Below are positions 25,460 to 37,223 of a stretch of DNA of 64,000 nt, piece after piece. Within the stretch, counting starts at the first letter, position 1. Each line of letters begins with the position of its first letter. Position numbers and translations under genes: made by a program. The DNA comes from Plantago major (Eukaryota > Streptophyta > Magnoliopsida > Lamiales > Plantaginaceae): NCBI GenBank assembly GCA_026545765.1, contig JAIFAC010000459.1:1-64000 (forward strand). The letters run 5' to 3'. A model generated the notes under the pieces. The model saw only the letters and a list, made by a program, of their open reading frames with translations, made no database searches and was not told where the DNA came from.

Positions 25460-26238
25460 ACATATTTTATCATGTCACTAGCCTCGGTCCGTTGCGTGGT
25501 CGGATCAAGGACCGCTGATAAGGACTTGACCCTCAGTCACCTAAAATACTTATCAGTATGGAAAAATACTAAGCGGCTGAGCTTGGATATGATCAACGAT
25601 GGTTCTTGTTATGCGTAGACTAGTCACTGCGAAATAATAAAGGTAGCCAAGAGGCACCTTTGACCGAGAGCGTGATAGACATGCACAAACTTATTTTTGT
25701 GGACACGTGGCAAGTATCTATTGAGAGACAAGATTCCCGGTTTTACAGAGGTATACCCCCCAATCTATTCCTATAACTAGCATGATTTACAAGACACCAA
25801 GACAAATAATTAACACACTGTTGACTGGGTGAAAACCTTTGGTAAGCTACTCCGTCATTAAGTCTAACTCAGTTTATCCAAGACAAACCAGTCCAAAAGG
25901 ACTAACCCCTTACCTTTGTTTTTTAAGAACCAAGGCAAGATGCACTTTATATGGAGACTTAGTGGACTTGCTCTAATTTTGGCCTTATCCCTAAAGATTG
26001 ATTGCCACACGAGAATAATTAAGGAGATATAGTAGGTACAACACACCTTTTTTACTAGAGCGTATCGCGCATTGAATAAGATAAATCAGTACCAAGTGCT
26101 ACACGAGACACAACAGAGTGTACAAAATCCATTAACATGAATGAAGAAAATAACTACTGTAATAATTAAGCTTCAGAAACAAGCAACAAAGAAAGTCGAT
26201 CAAGACTGAAACGACGATTTTTATTCATCCAAGGCCAA

Positions 26239-26995
26239 ATCTAAAGCTCTTTGTTGAACCAATAGACACCTTTGCTATTGGTGCCTTCATCCGGCTCCAC
26301 TTAAATGCACTCCTTAAACTCTCTCCAGATTGCCATTGGAATAGGTGTCCTGTCAAAGTTAAAGTACTCACCTAGTATCGGTTTAATGGCATTCGTTGCC
26401 TCCGTAGCATGATAATGTGGAATGGTGGAGAACAAGTGGTGCAGAACGTGAGTATTGTTGATGTTATGTGAAATTTGGTTCATAATACCGACACCATAGT
26501 TCTGGTCAACTGTTGATAAAGCCCCACGTAGCCAATCCCACTCTGATGAATCATAGCGAGGCAAGGCGGGATGAGTGTGATGCAAGAAGGTGACCATGAC
26601 AAGCCATATTTTTAACATGACAAAAGGGGCAACATAATGGAAAAGCAGCCAAGGAAATCCTTTTACAGTTGCCAGGATGTAATGTGCGTAAGTGAAAGCA
26701 AGAATGCCGGCATTTGAGATCCATACTAGAGGCGCTCCTTATCAGTAAAGATTGGGCTGTAAGGGTTGTAGTGGGAGGCAAACCTGCCGTAATTGCGGCC
26801 ATAAAAATTGAAAAGTAGATACCAGTGCCAGAGAAATGTGAATAGGACTATTTTTATAGCTCGCCGATTGATTCTCTAAGTACTTGAAAATGCTGGAATT
26901 TTGGCCTTACGTTTGGGGACATGGACTTCGTCGTACTCCATTGATCCGGTGTTAGCGTGGTGTTTATGGTGGCTTATACGCCAAGAGAAGTGTGT
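26239..26995 (-). pseudogene. FAD2-like oleate desaturase pseudogene, copy 1 (5'-truncated)
   Basis: The minus strand encodes the C-terminal two thirds of a microsomal delta-12 oleate desaturase (FAD2 family), which normally puts a second double bond into oleoyl-phosphatidylcholine in the ER. Visible parts are the second histidine box region ([17 protein letters not shown] near 26,940), a long C-terminal stretch from MLKIWL (26,618) with [19 protein letters not shown], and the third box THVLHHLF. The N-terminal third with the first histidine box is absent. The middle part is out of frame. A stop replaces the Tyr after KECI, where copy 2 continues [11 protein letters not shown]. It lies inside intron 2 of the prenyltransferase gene, on the opposite strand. 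Confidence 0.85.
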
Positions 26996-27155
26996 TTACA
27001 GATGTGCTCCCCTTTAAGCCTTAGCCTTCATCTTTATTTCCATCGCATAAGTTCTTCAGAATTTCTAGGAACAGCGATAATCCCTTAGGAATAAGACTAA
27101 CTTCAATACTTATACAAGGTCATTAATCACTTCATTTTAGTATATTATGTCTTCA

Positions 27156-27365
27156 GCTTCCATAGAAACACCTTATATTCTGCTTCCGTGGAGACCAATC
27201 TTGCTTTTTACTACATGCAGTAGGACTCGGACCATAAAAAAACATAACCTGATGTAGACCTTTGATCCTCCGAATCAACGCCGAAATCGGCACCTACAAA
27301 GCCACTAAATGAAAAATCTTCCAATTGTGGTTCCCATAATTAGTGATTGCTATTTCATTGTGATG
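27156..27365 (-). mobile_element. Ty1/copia RNase H fragment
   Basis: The minus strand reads VGADFGVDSEDQRSTSGYVF and then a SKKQ and STEAEY block, the typical RNase H end of Ty1/copia polyproteins. It is a short broken relic with no LTRs in sight, between the two FAD2-like copies. Confidence 0.7.
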
Positions 27366-27792
27366 AATATCTAATTGGAGTGATCCTTGCTTCCAGGGGC
27401 GAGTGATGAGTAGAAATATTACTGCCCCACCTGGTCAAAGCCAGATGGGTCTGGACCGAGTATAAGTGCCTAAAAAGGCAACACATGGATGAATTAGATG
27501 GTTATTATATTTTATTATCATGTCACCAACCTCGGTCCTCTTTACGAGAAAATACCAGGCATAGAATCAGTTAAATCATTACCAAGTGCTACATGAGAAA
27601 CAACAGAATGTGCATAAATGACCATTTTCAAGATACAAAAGATTCATAACATTTTACATATTTCCATCACAAAGTAGGGTATCACATGAAGAAAATAACT
27701 ACAGTAGTAATTCAGCTTCACAAACAAGAAACAAAGAAGATTGGTCAAGAATTATACGGCGATTTTATTCATCCAAAAGCCGAATCTAAAGA

Positions 27793-28890
27793 TCTTTGTT
27801 GAACCAATAGACACCCTTGCTATTGGTGCCTTCATCAGGCTCCACATAGATGCACGCCTTAAACTCTCTCCAGATTGCCTTCACAATAGGTGTCCTGTCA
27901 AAGTTATAGTACTCACCTAGTATGGGTTTAATGGCATTCGCTGCTCCATAGCATGATAGTGCGGAATGTTGGGGAACAAGTGGTGCAGAACGTGAGTATT
28001 GTTGATGTTATGCGAAATTTGGTTCATGATATCGACACCATAGTCCCTGTCAACTGTTGATAAAGCCCCACGTAGCCAATCCCACTCTGATGAATCATAG
28101 CGAGGCAAGGCGGGATGAGTGTGATGCAAGAAGGTGACCATGGCAAGCCATATTTTCAACATGACAAAAGGGGCAACATAATGGAATAGCAGCCAAGGAT
28201 ATCCTTTTGCCGTTGTCAGGATGTAAAGTGCGAATTGAAAGCAAGAATGCCGCGCTTGAGATCCAGACTAGAGGGCGCTCCTTATCAGTAAAGATTGGGC
28301 TGTAGGTTGAAGTGGGAGGCGAACCTGCCGTAATTACGACCATAGAAGTTGAAAAGTAGATACCAGTGCCAGCCAAATGTGAATATGATGAGGATCTTGA
28401 GACCTCGGCCGATTGGATTCTCTAAGTACTTGAAAAAGGCTGGAGTTTGGGCCTTACGTTTCGAGACATGGACTTCTTCGTACTCCATTGATCCGGTGTT
28501 AGCGTGGTGTTTACGGTGGCTTATACGCCACGAGAAGTATGGAACACAGAGGGAGGTGTGGAGGATCATGCCGACAGTGTTGTCGAGCCAAACGTACTCA
28601 CTGAATGCATGGTGGCCACATTCGTGGGGCAATGACGACCCATATTGCAGCAAGTATGATTGACTGGCAGAACCAGTAGAGAGGCCACGCTAAGTAAGGG
28701 AGAGGGTGTGGGAGGAGGTTGAAGTAGTTTGAGGCTAGATAGTACAAGGACCATATAATTGTAAATCACCGACGACATAGGAAAATGATTTTAGGACTGA
28801 TCGCTGAAGCAATGTGGGATCGCTTTTAGATCGCCAACAGTGAATGGAGGCTTTGTGTGTGGTAGGACTTTGGCTCGGGTTAATATAGCC
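27793..28890 (-). pseudogene. FAD2-like oleate desaturase pseudogene, copy 2 (near full length)
   Basis: About 1.1 kb, close to the usual intronless FAD2 coding length of about 1.15 kb. On the minus strand I can read an N-terminus with PHTKPPFTVGDLK (a typical FAD2 opening), LPYLAWPLYW, the first histidine box HECGHH (28,620-28,640), the second HRKHH and the third HVLHHLF. The C-terminus is [11 protein letters not shown] and ends WFNKDL. At least three single-base shifts are visible: near 28,800 (between HCFS and SVLKSF), just before HECGHH near 28,640, and near 27,945 after HYHAME. Another disrupted stretch lies near 28,300. It is therefore a pseudogene, or the sequence here is error-prone. 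It is similar to copy 1 including the 3' flank, so the two arose by local duplication. Confidence 0.87.
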
Positions 28891-30073
28891 ATTGAACTGC
28901 AGAAGCTATGAATATTCGATAGATAACTTTTGTGATCTAAAATACAACACAAACAAATTTGGCCTGATATATAAATACCTGTACAGAAATTGGTTGTTCA
29001 ATTTGGTATGGATGGTGATTTATTTCTTGAAATTTGATCCTGCACTTTGGTATTTATCTCTGACTGTTATTGTAAAATATCCATCTCATCTAAACTCCCG
29101 AACATAAATACAGGTGTGCAGTTAAACTATCTGTATTAATTTTAAGAAGACATGAAATAAAATAAGGTCTTAAAGTTGAAAATGATTTCTGTCTTGAAGC
29201 TATAAAAGACTCTTGCTTTGAATAGCATGGTCAGTTTGAACATTCAAGCAAATAGCTTTTTATAGGGTTAACTGCATAACATGTGCTGTAATTTGAAATT
29301 TTTGGCAAGGTGCTCACCTCCTGTTTCATTTTATTTTCACAAATTTTTGCTCATCTTTCATTTTTCTGGAACATGCAGAAAGTTCTCGAATGGAATATTG
29401 CATTAAAATTTCAACAGAGAGTGCAGAAATGTGGAAGTTCCTTAGAGAAGAACTTATGTTAGACGCAACTGCTATAATAATTTAAATTACTCTGGAATAT
29501 TTATGCTCAAGAAAATTCATATTTGATCTACTACTACGTAACTCCACCAAAAGATCGAGGCAAGGCATTTGCCCTGCCCATCAGATTATTACTGAATGAA
29601 AGTTGTCTTTCTTTGTTCTGGTACAGGGAAAACATCCGAATGTCTTTTATTGGTGATACGGCCAAATTCCCCAAGCGGTTACAGGAGTTGGTAGCCCATG
29701 CAGTGCGAAGTACAGAAACCAACTCACGACTTCACCTAATCGTGGCTGTTAATTACAGTGGTCAGGCTGATATTGTGCAGGCTTGCAAAAAAATAGCCCT
29801 CAAAGTAAAGGATGGTGTTATTGAACCGAGTGACATCAGCGAGCTTTTAGTTGAAAAGGAACTGGAAACATATTGTAGTGATTATCCCTCTCCTGATCTG
29901 TTAATACGACAAGTGGGGAGCTTAGGATCAGCAATTTCTTGTTATGGCAGCTAGCTTATACAGAGATGTATTTTTCTAATTCACTGTGGCCTGATTTTGG
30001 AGAAGATGAGTTTCTGGAGGCCTTGTGCTCATTTCAGAAGAGACAGAGGCGTTATGGAGGCCAAACTCCTTGA

Positions 30074-31926
30074 ATTAATGCTTTGTTTCGGTCATAATGC
30101 TGTGTGAAACAGAACACCTGCAGATACTGGATTGGATAACTTAACAGGTATGCCTACACTTCACCAGTAATTAGTGTTCGAAACTTAGAAGATGCAAACA
30201 AGAATTAAAAAACAAATAATGCAACTCGTGCAACTTAACGACTGTCCTAAAGCATTATTTGTCACCGTCAATATCCTCTCAGGATTAAATGCACTAAATA
30301 AACGTACAGTCATTAGTCCTCTACTTCTGTTGAGAATAGACGTTAGTTAAACAAACAAAATGAAACGTGTGATTTGAATACCAACTAGCCAAGTCAGAAA
30401 TAAATATTTTAAATGCAATTTTTAAAACAGTTAGTTGAAGATATTTCAGTACCTGATGCCACATCATCATGATGCTAAACCTTCGCTTGCCTTTTCTTAA
30501 AGATTAGGGCAAAATGGGGCACATTTATGGACCTTTTAATGTCGAATGGAGTTGTTTAGCGACTGGAGTCATGAGAAGAAGGTATTATCTCTGTTGCCTA
30601 TGCATATACACAGTTGTACTTATGTTATGGAGTTGCAGTAACTGATGTATTGATTTGGATATAGCAGTATATGTTTGTATGATTCCGCCTATCCAGATTT
30701 GAAATGAGTCAGATGACCAGTATAAGATGGGAGGTTATCAGCTTTTGTGACCACATGCTTCAGAGCGGTACTTGAAGAGCGTGTGTCCCTTAAATGATGG
30801 AAAAGAGTGTTGATGGTGCAACTGCAACAACTTGGATTTCTTATATGGTGAAATGCGTATAAACGAAGGCAGTAGAAGTCTATTGGAATATTAATATAAA
30901 TGACAGATTACACACCTCTCTACAAGTTCGAACTTTTAGATGAGATGGAATTCTATCATGATATCAGAGACTCTGGCTCATACCCACCTTTTAGTTTACA
31001 CAGCTTGCTCTTTGTTAAGTTAACGAACCCACTTCATCTTGTATGCTAACTCAGTGGAGCAAGAGCAATGATCTAAGACTTCTACATTGTTTTCATGCTA
31101 GCCTGTGGAGCAAGAGCAATGATCTAAGACTTCTACATTGTTTTCATGCTAGCCTGTGGAGAATGATATGGAAAAGGCTGTCTCTTTCTTTTTCCTTTTC
31201 TCCCGTGTTGGTAGTTGGTACACTTCATGTGGAAGACCAACTAATATTTACATACTGATTAGTTCTACAAGCAACAAAATTACGCGTTTTGGGCTTGTGT
31301 AACATATCAATTCTGATACCATGACTTCTCATAAGAATTCTTAGATTAGGAATGCGAGTGCAAATGTCATGTGACTATCATTCATCACCTGTGAAATGAA
31401 TAATTTGATTGTAAGAACTTGTAAATACGCTCCAATCCCTTCGTGGAAATGGAAAATAATTACGAAACATGATACTGATACATTGTAAGAACTTAGAAGA
31501 CAAAAGTCTTGTGCTAAAAAAATTGCAAAATTATCTGTGCAATTTTGAAAAGAAAAATTACGTCTGTGAAAACATGTAGGAGCTCTTTTTCCAGATTTAA
31601 TTTTTTTTTTCAAAATTATGGGTTTAGTGTTCCAATTCTTCCTGATTTTACAATTGTGGGTTGGATGTATGTACGGGTTCTAGAAACCGTTTAAAAAATC
31701 ATCCTCCATTCACGGATTTTTTAATGGGTCGGATACGGGTCAGACACTACCCATTTACAGGCCTAGTTCGTTGGCTTAAATGGTAAGAGTTCGAGCCTTG
31801 TGCGATATTTAGTGCGACAGAAGCAAGATCAAAATGCAACACCTAGGGCAACATGGTCAAACGATCTCAACCGTTAGATCTATCATCTAATGGATTAAAT
31901 TGAGTGACTAACGTTTATCAGGGCGA
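30074..31926. other. 3' flank of the prenyltransferase gene, no further gene recognised
   Basis: An AATAAA at about 30,296 could serve as a poly(A) signal. The rest is AT-rich with no supported ORF, apart from a 51-bp tandem duplication at 31,054-31,155. Confidence 0.5.
31054..31155. repeat. 51-bp tandem duplication
   Basis: Two identical 51-bp units beginning GTGGAGCAAGAGCAATGATC lie at 31,054-31,104 and 31,105-31,155. The start of a third unit (GTGGAG) follows. Confidence 0.95.
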
Positions 31927-32599
31927 TGATGTGTCAATATCAAAGTTTTAATATTTGTTTACTTAGCCAAGAGCTAACTCTACACTACGTAAAACTCGTA
32001 GTGTAGAAGTTGTTAACCCCACGTCGGCCTCTAGGTACTTAACTAGGTCGAGCTCACCATTTAATAAAACTAACAATATGAAAAGCATGTAAAGGTTTTT
32101 TTGCTTCGACAGCGAGATGATAAACTAAAGTAAACGACTACTTGCAACTACTAGAAACTGATTTGACACTAACGAGATTGAAATATTAATGGGAAAAATT
32201 ATGGAGTGGTAACGTCAACAAGCTAGCTAGCAGGATACATGTGATTCACGGGATTGACTAGTAGCAACAGATGTTTAAGTATGTCACCGTCACCGCTGAG
32301 TCTAAGTCTGTCTCCCAAAAAGAAACACATCCGAAAACATGCAAGCAAGAAGCCTAAAGCAGATCAAAACTCAAAACACCCTCCCAAACTCGAACTCGTG
32401 CTCACGAGCAAACGAAAGTGAAAAGAGAAAAGTAGAGAGTCGATAGGAGAGGGCTTCCGATTGAAGGTTTCAAGATGTGTAGAAGATCGTGGTGTTCATT
32501 TGCATGGTGGGTACTAGACTTCCCATGCTTGAATTCCTCCGCCAGACCGCGAATAGATATAAAGGTCCAACATACCCCCAGAATAATCCTTGCAGATAA

Positions 32600-34240
32600 A
32601 ATCCTTAGGCATAATCCAATGCCTTCACCATGCCGACCTTACCATTCACCTCAGATGTTGTCAAGCGCCTAAATACGCTAATATCCATTCTAGATGCTAA
32701 TAAAATGACCAAACAAGGAGGATCAGATCGGGTCCTGCTTCTCGATCTTCCGGACATCCTTCGAATAACAAAATTGGTGATAACATAGCCACCATTCAGC
32801 TTAACTGACACCTTTGCCAATCCAACGGTCTTCTTGTGACCCATCCGTCATTAGCAATGAGCCATCTCCTCCAATCTCAGAAAGCCACATCCCTTAAGAT
32901 CAGATGATTGTATTACATGTAGCTCCTGTATCTAAAGTCACAATGAATTTTGAATTTCCCATCCCAACTACGATGTTAAAGCTCTTCTTACTGAGAGGAT
33001 GCTCCTTCACATTTTCTGCTAACTCTTCTTCCTTGGAAGGAACTTCAACTGCTCCAATTTCCGGAATGCTCACTATAGCTGCAGAATCTTCCTCTTTTTC
33101 AGAACCTAATTCTTCAACGGAAACGGCTGGATCTTCCTCTTGTTTCGGGGTCAACTCCTCAACGGAATTACCGGGGGTTATCACCTCTTCATCGCCGCTT
33201 CCAAAGAATCGGAATCAACGATGCACACCCACAAGCTGCAAAAATCTGTTTTGAAACCTCAACACGGGTCTCATTTTCCGAAACAGTCACCTCAACCGGT
33301 GTTTCTGTGATCACCTTAATAGCCATAGCTCTCTCAAAAGTATTAAGGAATTTACCCCTTTCCCTTTCTTAGTTTTTCTCTACCAACTGCTGGAGGGTAC
33401 CTTTGATCTGGTCGCTATCCCTTTCCAATCTTTGAACTGTGGATTCTAATGCATCCAACCTCTCAGCGGTAGCTGCATGTATCCTCGCTGTGTGTTGCAT
33501 GGTGGCATGAAAACTTTTCACAAACCCTCTCAGATCCTCCAAAAAACCTTCTGGAAGTTGTGATTCGGGAAGGTGGCGTTCCGGGCAATTAGAGTCGCTA
33601 AGCTTAGCACGCTTACTCCTATGCTCTGAGCTTTTTGCTATCCTCTTGAACACAACACTTAATCCGACATGGGTGCTCTCCCCCATCCATCCTCCACATG
33701 CTATATCAACCAACACTTGTGAAGACTCTTCAAGCCCATCAAAGAAGAACTGGTTTAAATCTGCTGTACCAAAACGGTGATGGGGGCACGACATCAGAAT
33801 CACTAATCTCCCATGCTTCGAAAAAGGGTTCTCCTTGTCGCTGCTTAAACTCACTAATCTGCGCTCTGAAGCTTGTAGTCATCGATACAGGGTAGTATTT
33901 GCCCATAAAGGTTCGGAAAGCTTTGTCCCAAGTAGTGATACTTCCTTCTTGCAGACCGTTCATCCAAGTTCGTGCCTTGCCCAAGAGACACATAGGGAAG
34001 ATCCTGAGCCTCAAATCATCATCCTTAACCCCTTCGGGTTTTTCCAATCCAGAGATGAAATGCTCAATTTCTTTGAAGAAACCCATGACGTCCTCATTCT
34101 CGACTCCATAGAACCTCGGAAGTTGTTGGAGAAGATGCTTCTTAACCTCAAGACCCCGCACATTAGATGGTGTGACTATGGTCACTGTGCACCTCAAGCA
34201 TGTAGAAGGAGTGTACATCAAGGTTGCTCCAATAGCCATA
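32600..34240 (-). pseudogene. gag/protease region of Athila-like element E2
   Basis: Minus strand. The gag core reads LLQQLPRFYGVENEDVMGFF, and further on ISTGLEKP-like, LLGKARTWMNGLQEGSITTW and YYPVSM blocks, the pattern of the retrotransposon gag domain (PF03732). Next come CPHHRFGTADLNQFFFDGL and an ACGGWMGEST block, then an acidic linker and a protease start (VTLDTGAT). The element is broken. The peptides support an Athila-type origin by family resemblance. Confidence 0.75.
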
Positions 34241-34446
34241 TCTCTGACTCGCTATAAGACATACACAACACTGTAACTATGCAAACGTAAGCACCAAGAA
34301 GTTAAAACAAGCACTCACGAAGAACACAGAGGTAACGGGAAAAAGACTAATAAAATAAAAACTAGAAAAGAAAAAAAACAAAATATCAGAATTAAAATTC
34401 AGAACTTAACAAAGGAGTTAAGTCCCTGGCAGCAGCGCCAAAAACT

Positions 34447-35947
34447 TCATGTGTCAATATCAAATTTTAATATTTGTTTACTTAGCCAAGAGCTAACTCT
34501 CGACACTACGAAAACCTGTAGTGTAGTTAAGTTAACCCCGAGGTCGGTCTCTAGGGACTTAACTAGGCTGAGCTTCAGTTTACGAATAAAAGTAACAATA
34601 TGAAAAGCATGTAAAGGTTTGTTTGCTTCGGCAGCGAGATGATAAACTAAAGTAAACGACTACTTGCAACTACTAGAAACCGATTTGACACTAACGAGAT
34701 TGAAATATGAATGGGGGAAATTATGAAGTGGTAACGTCAACAAGCTAGCTAGAAGGATACATGTGATTCACGGGATTGACTACGCAAGTTGTCACAGTCT
34801 TGAGTTCAAAAACAAATAGCACTAGTGAAGGCGTCAGTTTCACTAGGCTACAATCAATTCGACTAAACCTACTATCATCGTTTGCAACTAACTGTTAGAT
34901 CAAGCAAGACGAAAGACATTTTGGTTTGCAAGGCTTAAATGCCTAATCTAACAATGATTTTGTCTAGAAGATCATCAAATGTGACAGCAGGAATAGTAAT
35001 TAATCTAAAAGGCACAAGTAGTCGAATCCCGATGCACTTCGAATCACACAAACCCTAGTTAGCATGCATTGAATCAGTCACCACCCCATAATAGGGGTGT
35101 TTAGCTACTCATGATAAGCGCAGGCATAATCATACTGGCAATAAACATAATCTCAAGCACAAAACAAAGATTCGAGAGGATTGATACAATTTTACCCTTC
35201 CTTGTCACAAACTCTAGGTAGAAATTGTAGAACGAAAACGAATCGATGCTAAAGCTGTGTAGATAATCTCCCAATCAACGTCAATCGTCGGATTACAAGA
35301 GAAAACGGTTCAATTACCTCAGATCGGGTAATTTCCTTGGAAACTAGGTCTAGCTCTAGAGCAAAGTGTGTGTTTTTTACAATAGAATGAATATCTAATT
35401 CTGTTTTGTTCTAACTAATACAAAGTAGAAAAAACAAAGTCTGAACGAATTAGGAAAGTTGCGCAAACTCCACGTCAAATGCACTAATCGGCGTCATGAA
35501 GTTTCTATCAAGGCCCGCCATGTATAGAAATCAAGCGCCAATACCACTCAAGCGCCTAAGAAGAGTTTTACCGCCAAGATACTCAAGGCCCCGCCAAGGC
35601 ACATCGATTGCATCATGACGCCATTTTCTTACCGTGTTCATAGTCTCTTTGGCAATGACGATTTTGCCCCTTTGGCCCTTTTTGCTCCTTTCGACTTTGA
35701 TTCTTGGTATTTTGGCCTTCCTGCTCCACTTCTAGCATCCATACGAGGCATTGGGACTCCATATCCTGCAGATGCATGTAAAATACACATTTTTGCCTTC
35801 AATTAGCATAGTTTAGCCAAATACCTGCAAAACTCACAAAGAACAAAACAAGTAAAAAGACTCTAGGAAAACCACTAAAACTATACTTAAGGATAACAAA
35901 AAGACGGTAAAAAAGAACAGATGAGACGATGTAAAACCGACTCATCA
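34447..35947 (-). repeat. Right LTR of Athila-like element E2
   Basis: Similar to both E1 LTRs. It ends CTCATCA directly before GGCGA. In element orientation it is the 5' LTR. Confidence 0.85.
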
Positions 35948-35952
35948 GGCGA

Positions 35953-37012
35953 CAACTCAATTGATAATCCCCTAGTGACATAACAAAGTTCTCAGTTGCT
36001 TGTCAAACGGCCCAAGATTCTCTGAGAAGGGAACCTATCTAATACAATAGCCATCACATTATTTAGAAGTTTGATATGTACACATATTGCTCTTCATATT
36101 CTAAAGCATGAAGTGCTCCTTCCCATGGTTAATGTTGACCATGTAAGTTCCAGACACTTGCATCATGAAAGTGAGAAATTTCATTAAAACAGCCAATTCC
36201 TACATAGTTGAAAAAACCCTAACCTTGCGGCATAATACTATCACTTTGATGGATTCACAACTATCTTCTCCAAAAGTCATCAAATAGTGTTCATTCAAAA
36301 ATTACAGTCATCAGTTTAACCGAAAAGGGTGTTATTTTATGTCTCTATATATAGGCATAGCAACAATGATACAACATTCTCAGATTTACTTTTGAAGGTC
36401 AATGTGTAATCACCATCCTCCTCACACAATCAAACTGCCTACAAATTCCACCATCAGCCACTCTAGCACTTGTGAAAGAACTACTTTAAGTCACTGTTTG
36501 CAAGTGTGCAAGATTGGAGTGCAAAAGAATGAAATTAAGGGCACAAAATAGTTGTTTGTAGTGAAAGAAAACCACAAAGAAACAGTCACATAACGACTAG
36601 TCTTTCGAAATTATTTCAAATGAATTACAGATTAGCCCCTATAATATGTTATGTCAATTACAGTACCACCCATACGTGACTTACACATGGATACACTAAA
36701 TAACCTTGACAAATTCTTTTATATCAATTCTCTTTTAGAATGGTAAAGATTACAAGAGTCCCATAATTATATAGTATTAACATCCACATTCAACTGTTAA
36801 TATGCCTAAAATAAAGGAGAAAAAGAAAAGGAAACATAAAAGAAATGGAAGAGAATGAATTAAAGAAAGTGGCGCTAGCATTTTGTCACAACATGTCATC
36901 ACTTACCTCCGTTGACTTTTGGAATAGATGTAATTTTAAAATTGATCATGTGTAAATTTTGGCTTAATCTATAATATCCATCAATGTAGAGATGAAATTG
37001 AAAAGTGGCATA
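35953..37012. other. Intergenic region upstream of the GDSL gene
   Basis: AT-rich with no supported ORF, repeat or RNA gene. It presumably includes distal promoter sequence. Confidence 0.5.
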
Positions 37013-37014
37013 TA

Positions 37015-37169
37015 CTTCCTCCATTTCGATTTCAACTGTGGGCCCGGCCACAAAAATTAAAAGAAAAATAAAATATGAAAAATAACGAGCAAGGAATGGC
37101 TATTTGTAAGATGGATTACCACCAAAACGAAACGCTAGCATATGAAACGAAACTGGGAAGGAGGGGGAG
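37015..37169. mobile_element. Stowaway-type MITE immediately upstream of the GDSL gene
   Basis: The left end is CTTCCTCCATTTC and the right end GGAGGGGGAG, with TA duplications at 37,013-37,014 and 37,170-37,171. It is 155 bp long. The right TA is the first part of TATATAGG at 37,170-37,177, the likely TATA box of the GDSL gene. Confidence 0.8.
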
Positions 37170-37177
37170 TATATAGG
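37170..37177 (+). promoter_or_regulatory. Putative TATA box of the GDSL esterase gene
   Basis: TATATAGG lies 54 bases upstream of the start codon at 37,224. It is the only TATA-like motif in the last 60 bases and would place the start of transcription near 37,200. The resulting leader is short, so an upstream start remains possible. Confidence 0.5.
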
Positions 37178-37223
37178 GAAAGGATAGCTACGGTTGAGAG
37201 GGCGTGTGAAATAGGGAAGGGAA

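Larger units (their letters stand above)
22701..30073 (+). pseudogene. cis-prenyltransferase (dehydrodolichyl/polyprenyl diphosphate synthase family), three exons, apparent frameshift
   Basis: Enzymes of this family add isopentenyl units in cis to an allylic diphosphate primer. Exon 1 is 22,701-23,024, exon 2 is 23,203-23,270 and exon 3 is 29,627-30,073, all with GT-AG borders and matching phase. The start ATG has a strong context (CCGCCATGG). Residues 1-45 look like a short plastid transit peptide. The catalytic P-loop MDGNRRWA follows, with Asp55, then the SSDNW, GDTAKFP and YSGQADI-type blocks and PDLLIR. At about 29,909 one base seems missing where RTSGE would be read. The ORF then stops at 29,954, while the downstream frame keeps [17 protein letters not shown] and QRRYGG up to a stop at 30,071. 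One extra base there would give about 279 residues, a normal length. It could be a recent pseudogene or an assembly error. Intron 2 (6.4 kb) holds FAD2 relics and transposons. Confidence 0.85.
31927..35947 (-). mobile_element. Athila-like LTR retrotransposon with gag-protease only (E2, shortened copy)
   Basis: Same family as E1. It starts TGATGTGTCAATATC, ends CTCATCA, and is flanked by a perfect 5-bp target duplication GGCGA (31,922-31,926 and 35,948-35,952). The left LTR is present only in part (from 31,927); the right LTR is 34,447-35,947. Between them is a minus-strand gag/protease region (about 32,600-34,240). A primer-site-like GCAGCGCCAAAAA lies beside the right LTR. No reverse transcriptase or integrase is seen. 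It is shorter than E1 and broken at several places. Confidence 0.87.

Noticed and set aside
31765-31810. tRNA- or SINE-like string GTTCGAGCC with a GGCTTAAATGG upstream
   Set aside because: Only one weak box pair, no poly(A) or T-rich tail and no target duplication, so a SINE call is not supported.
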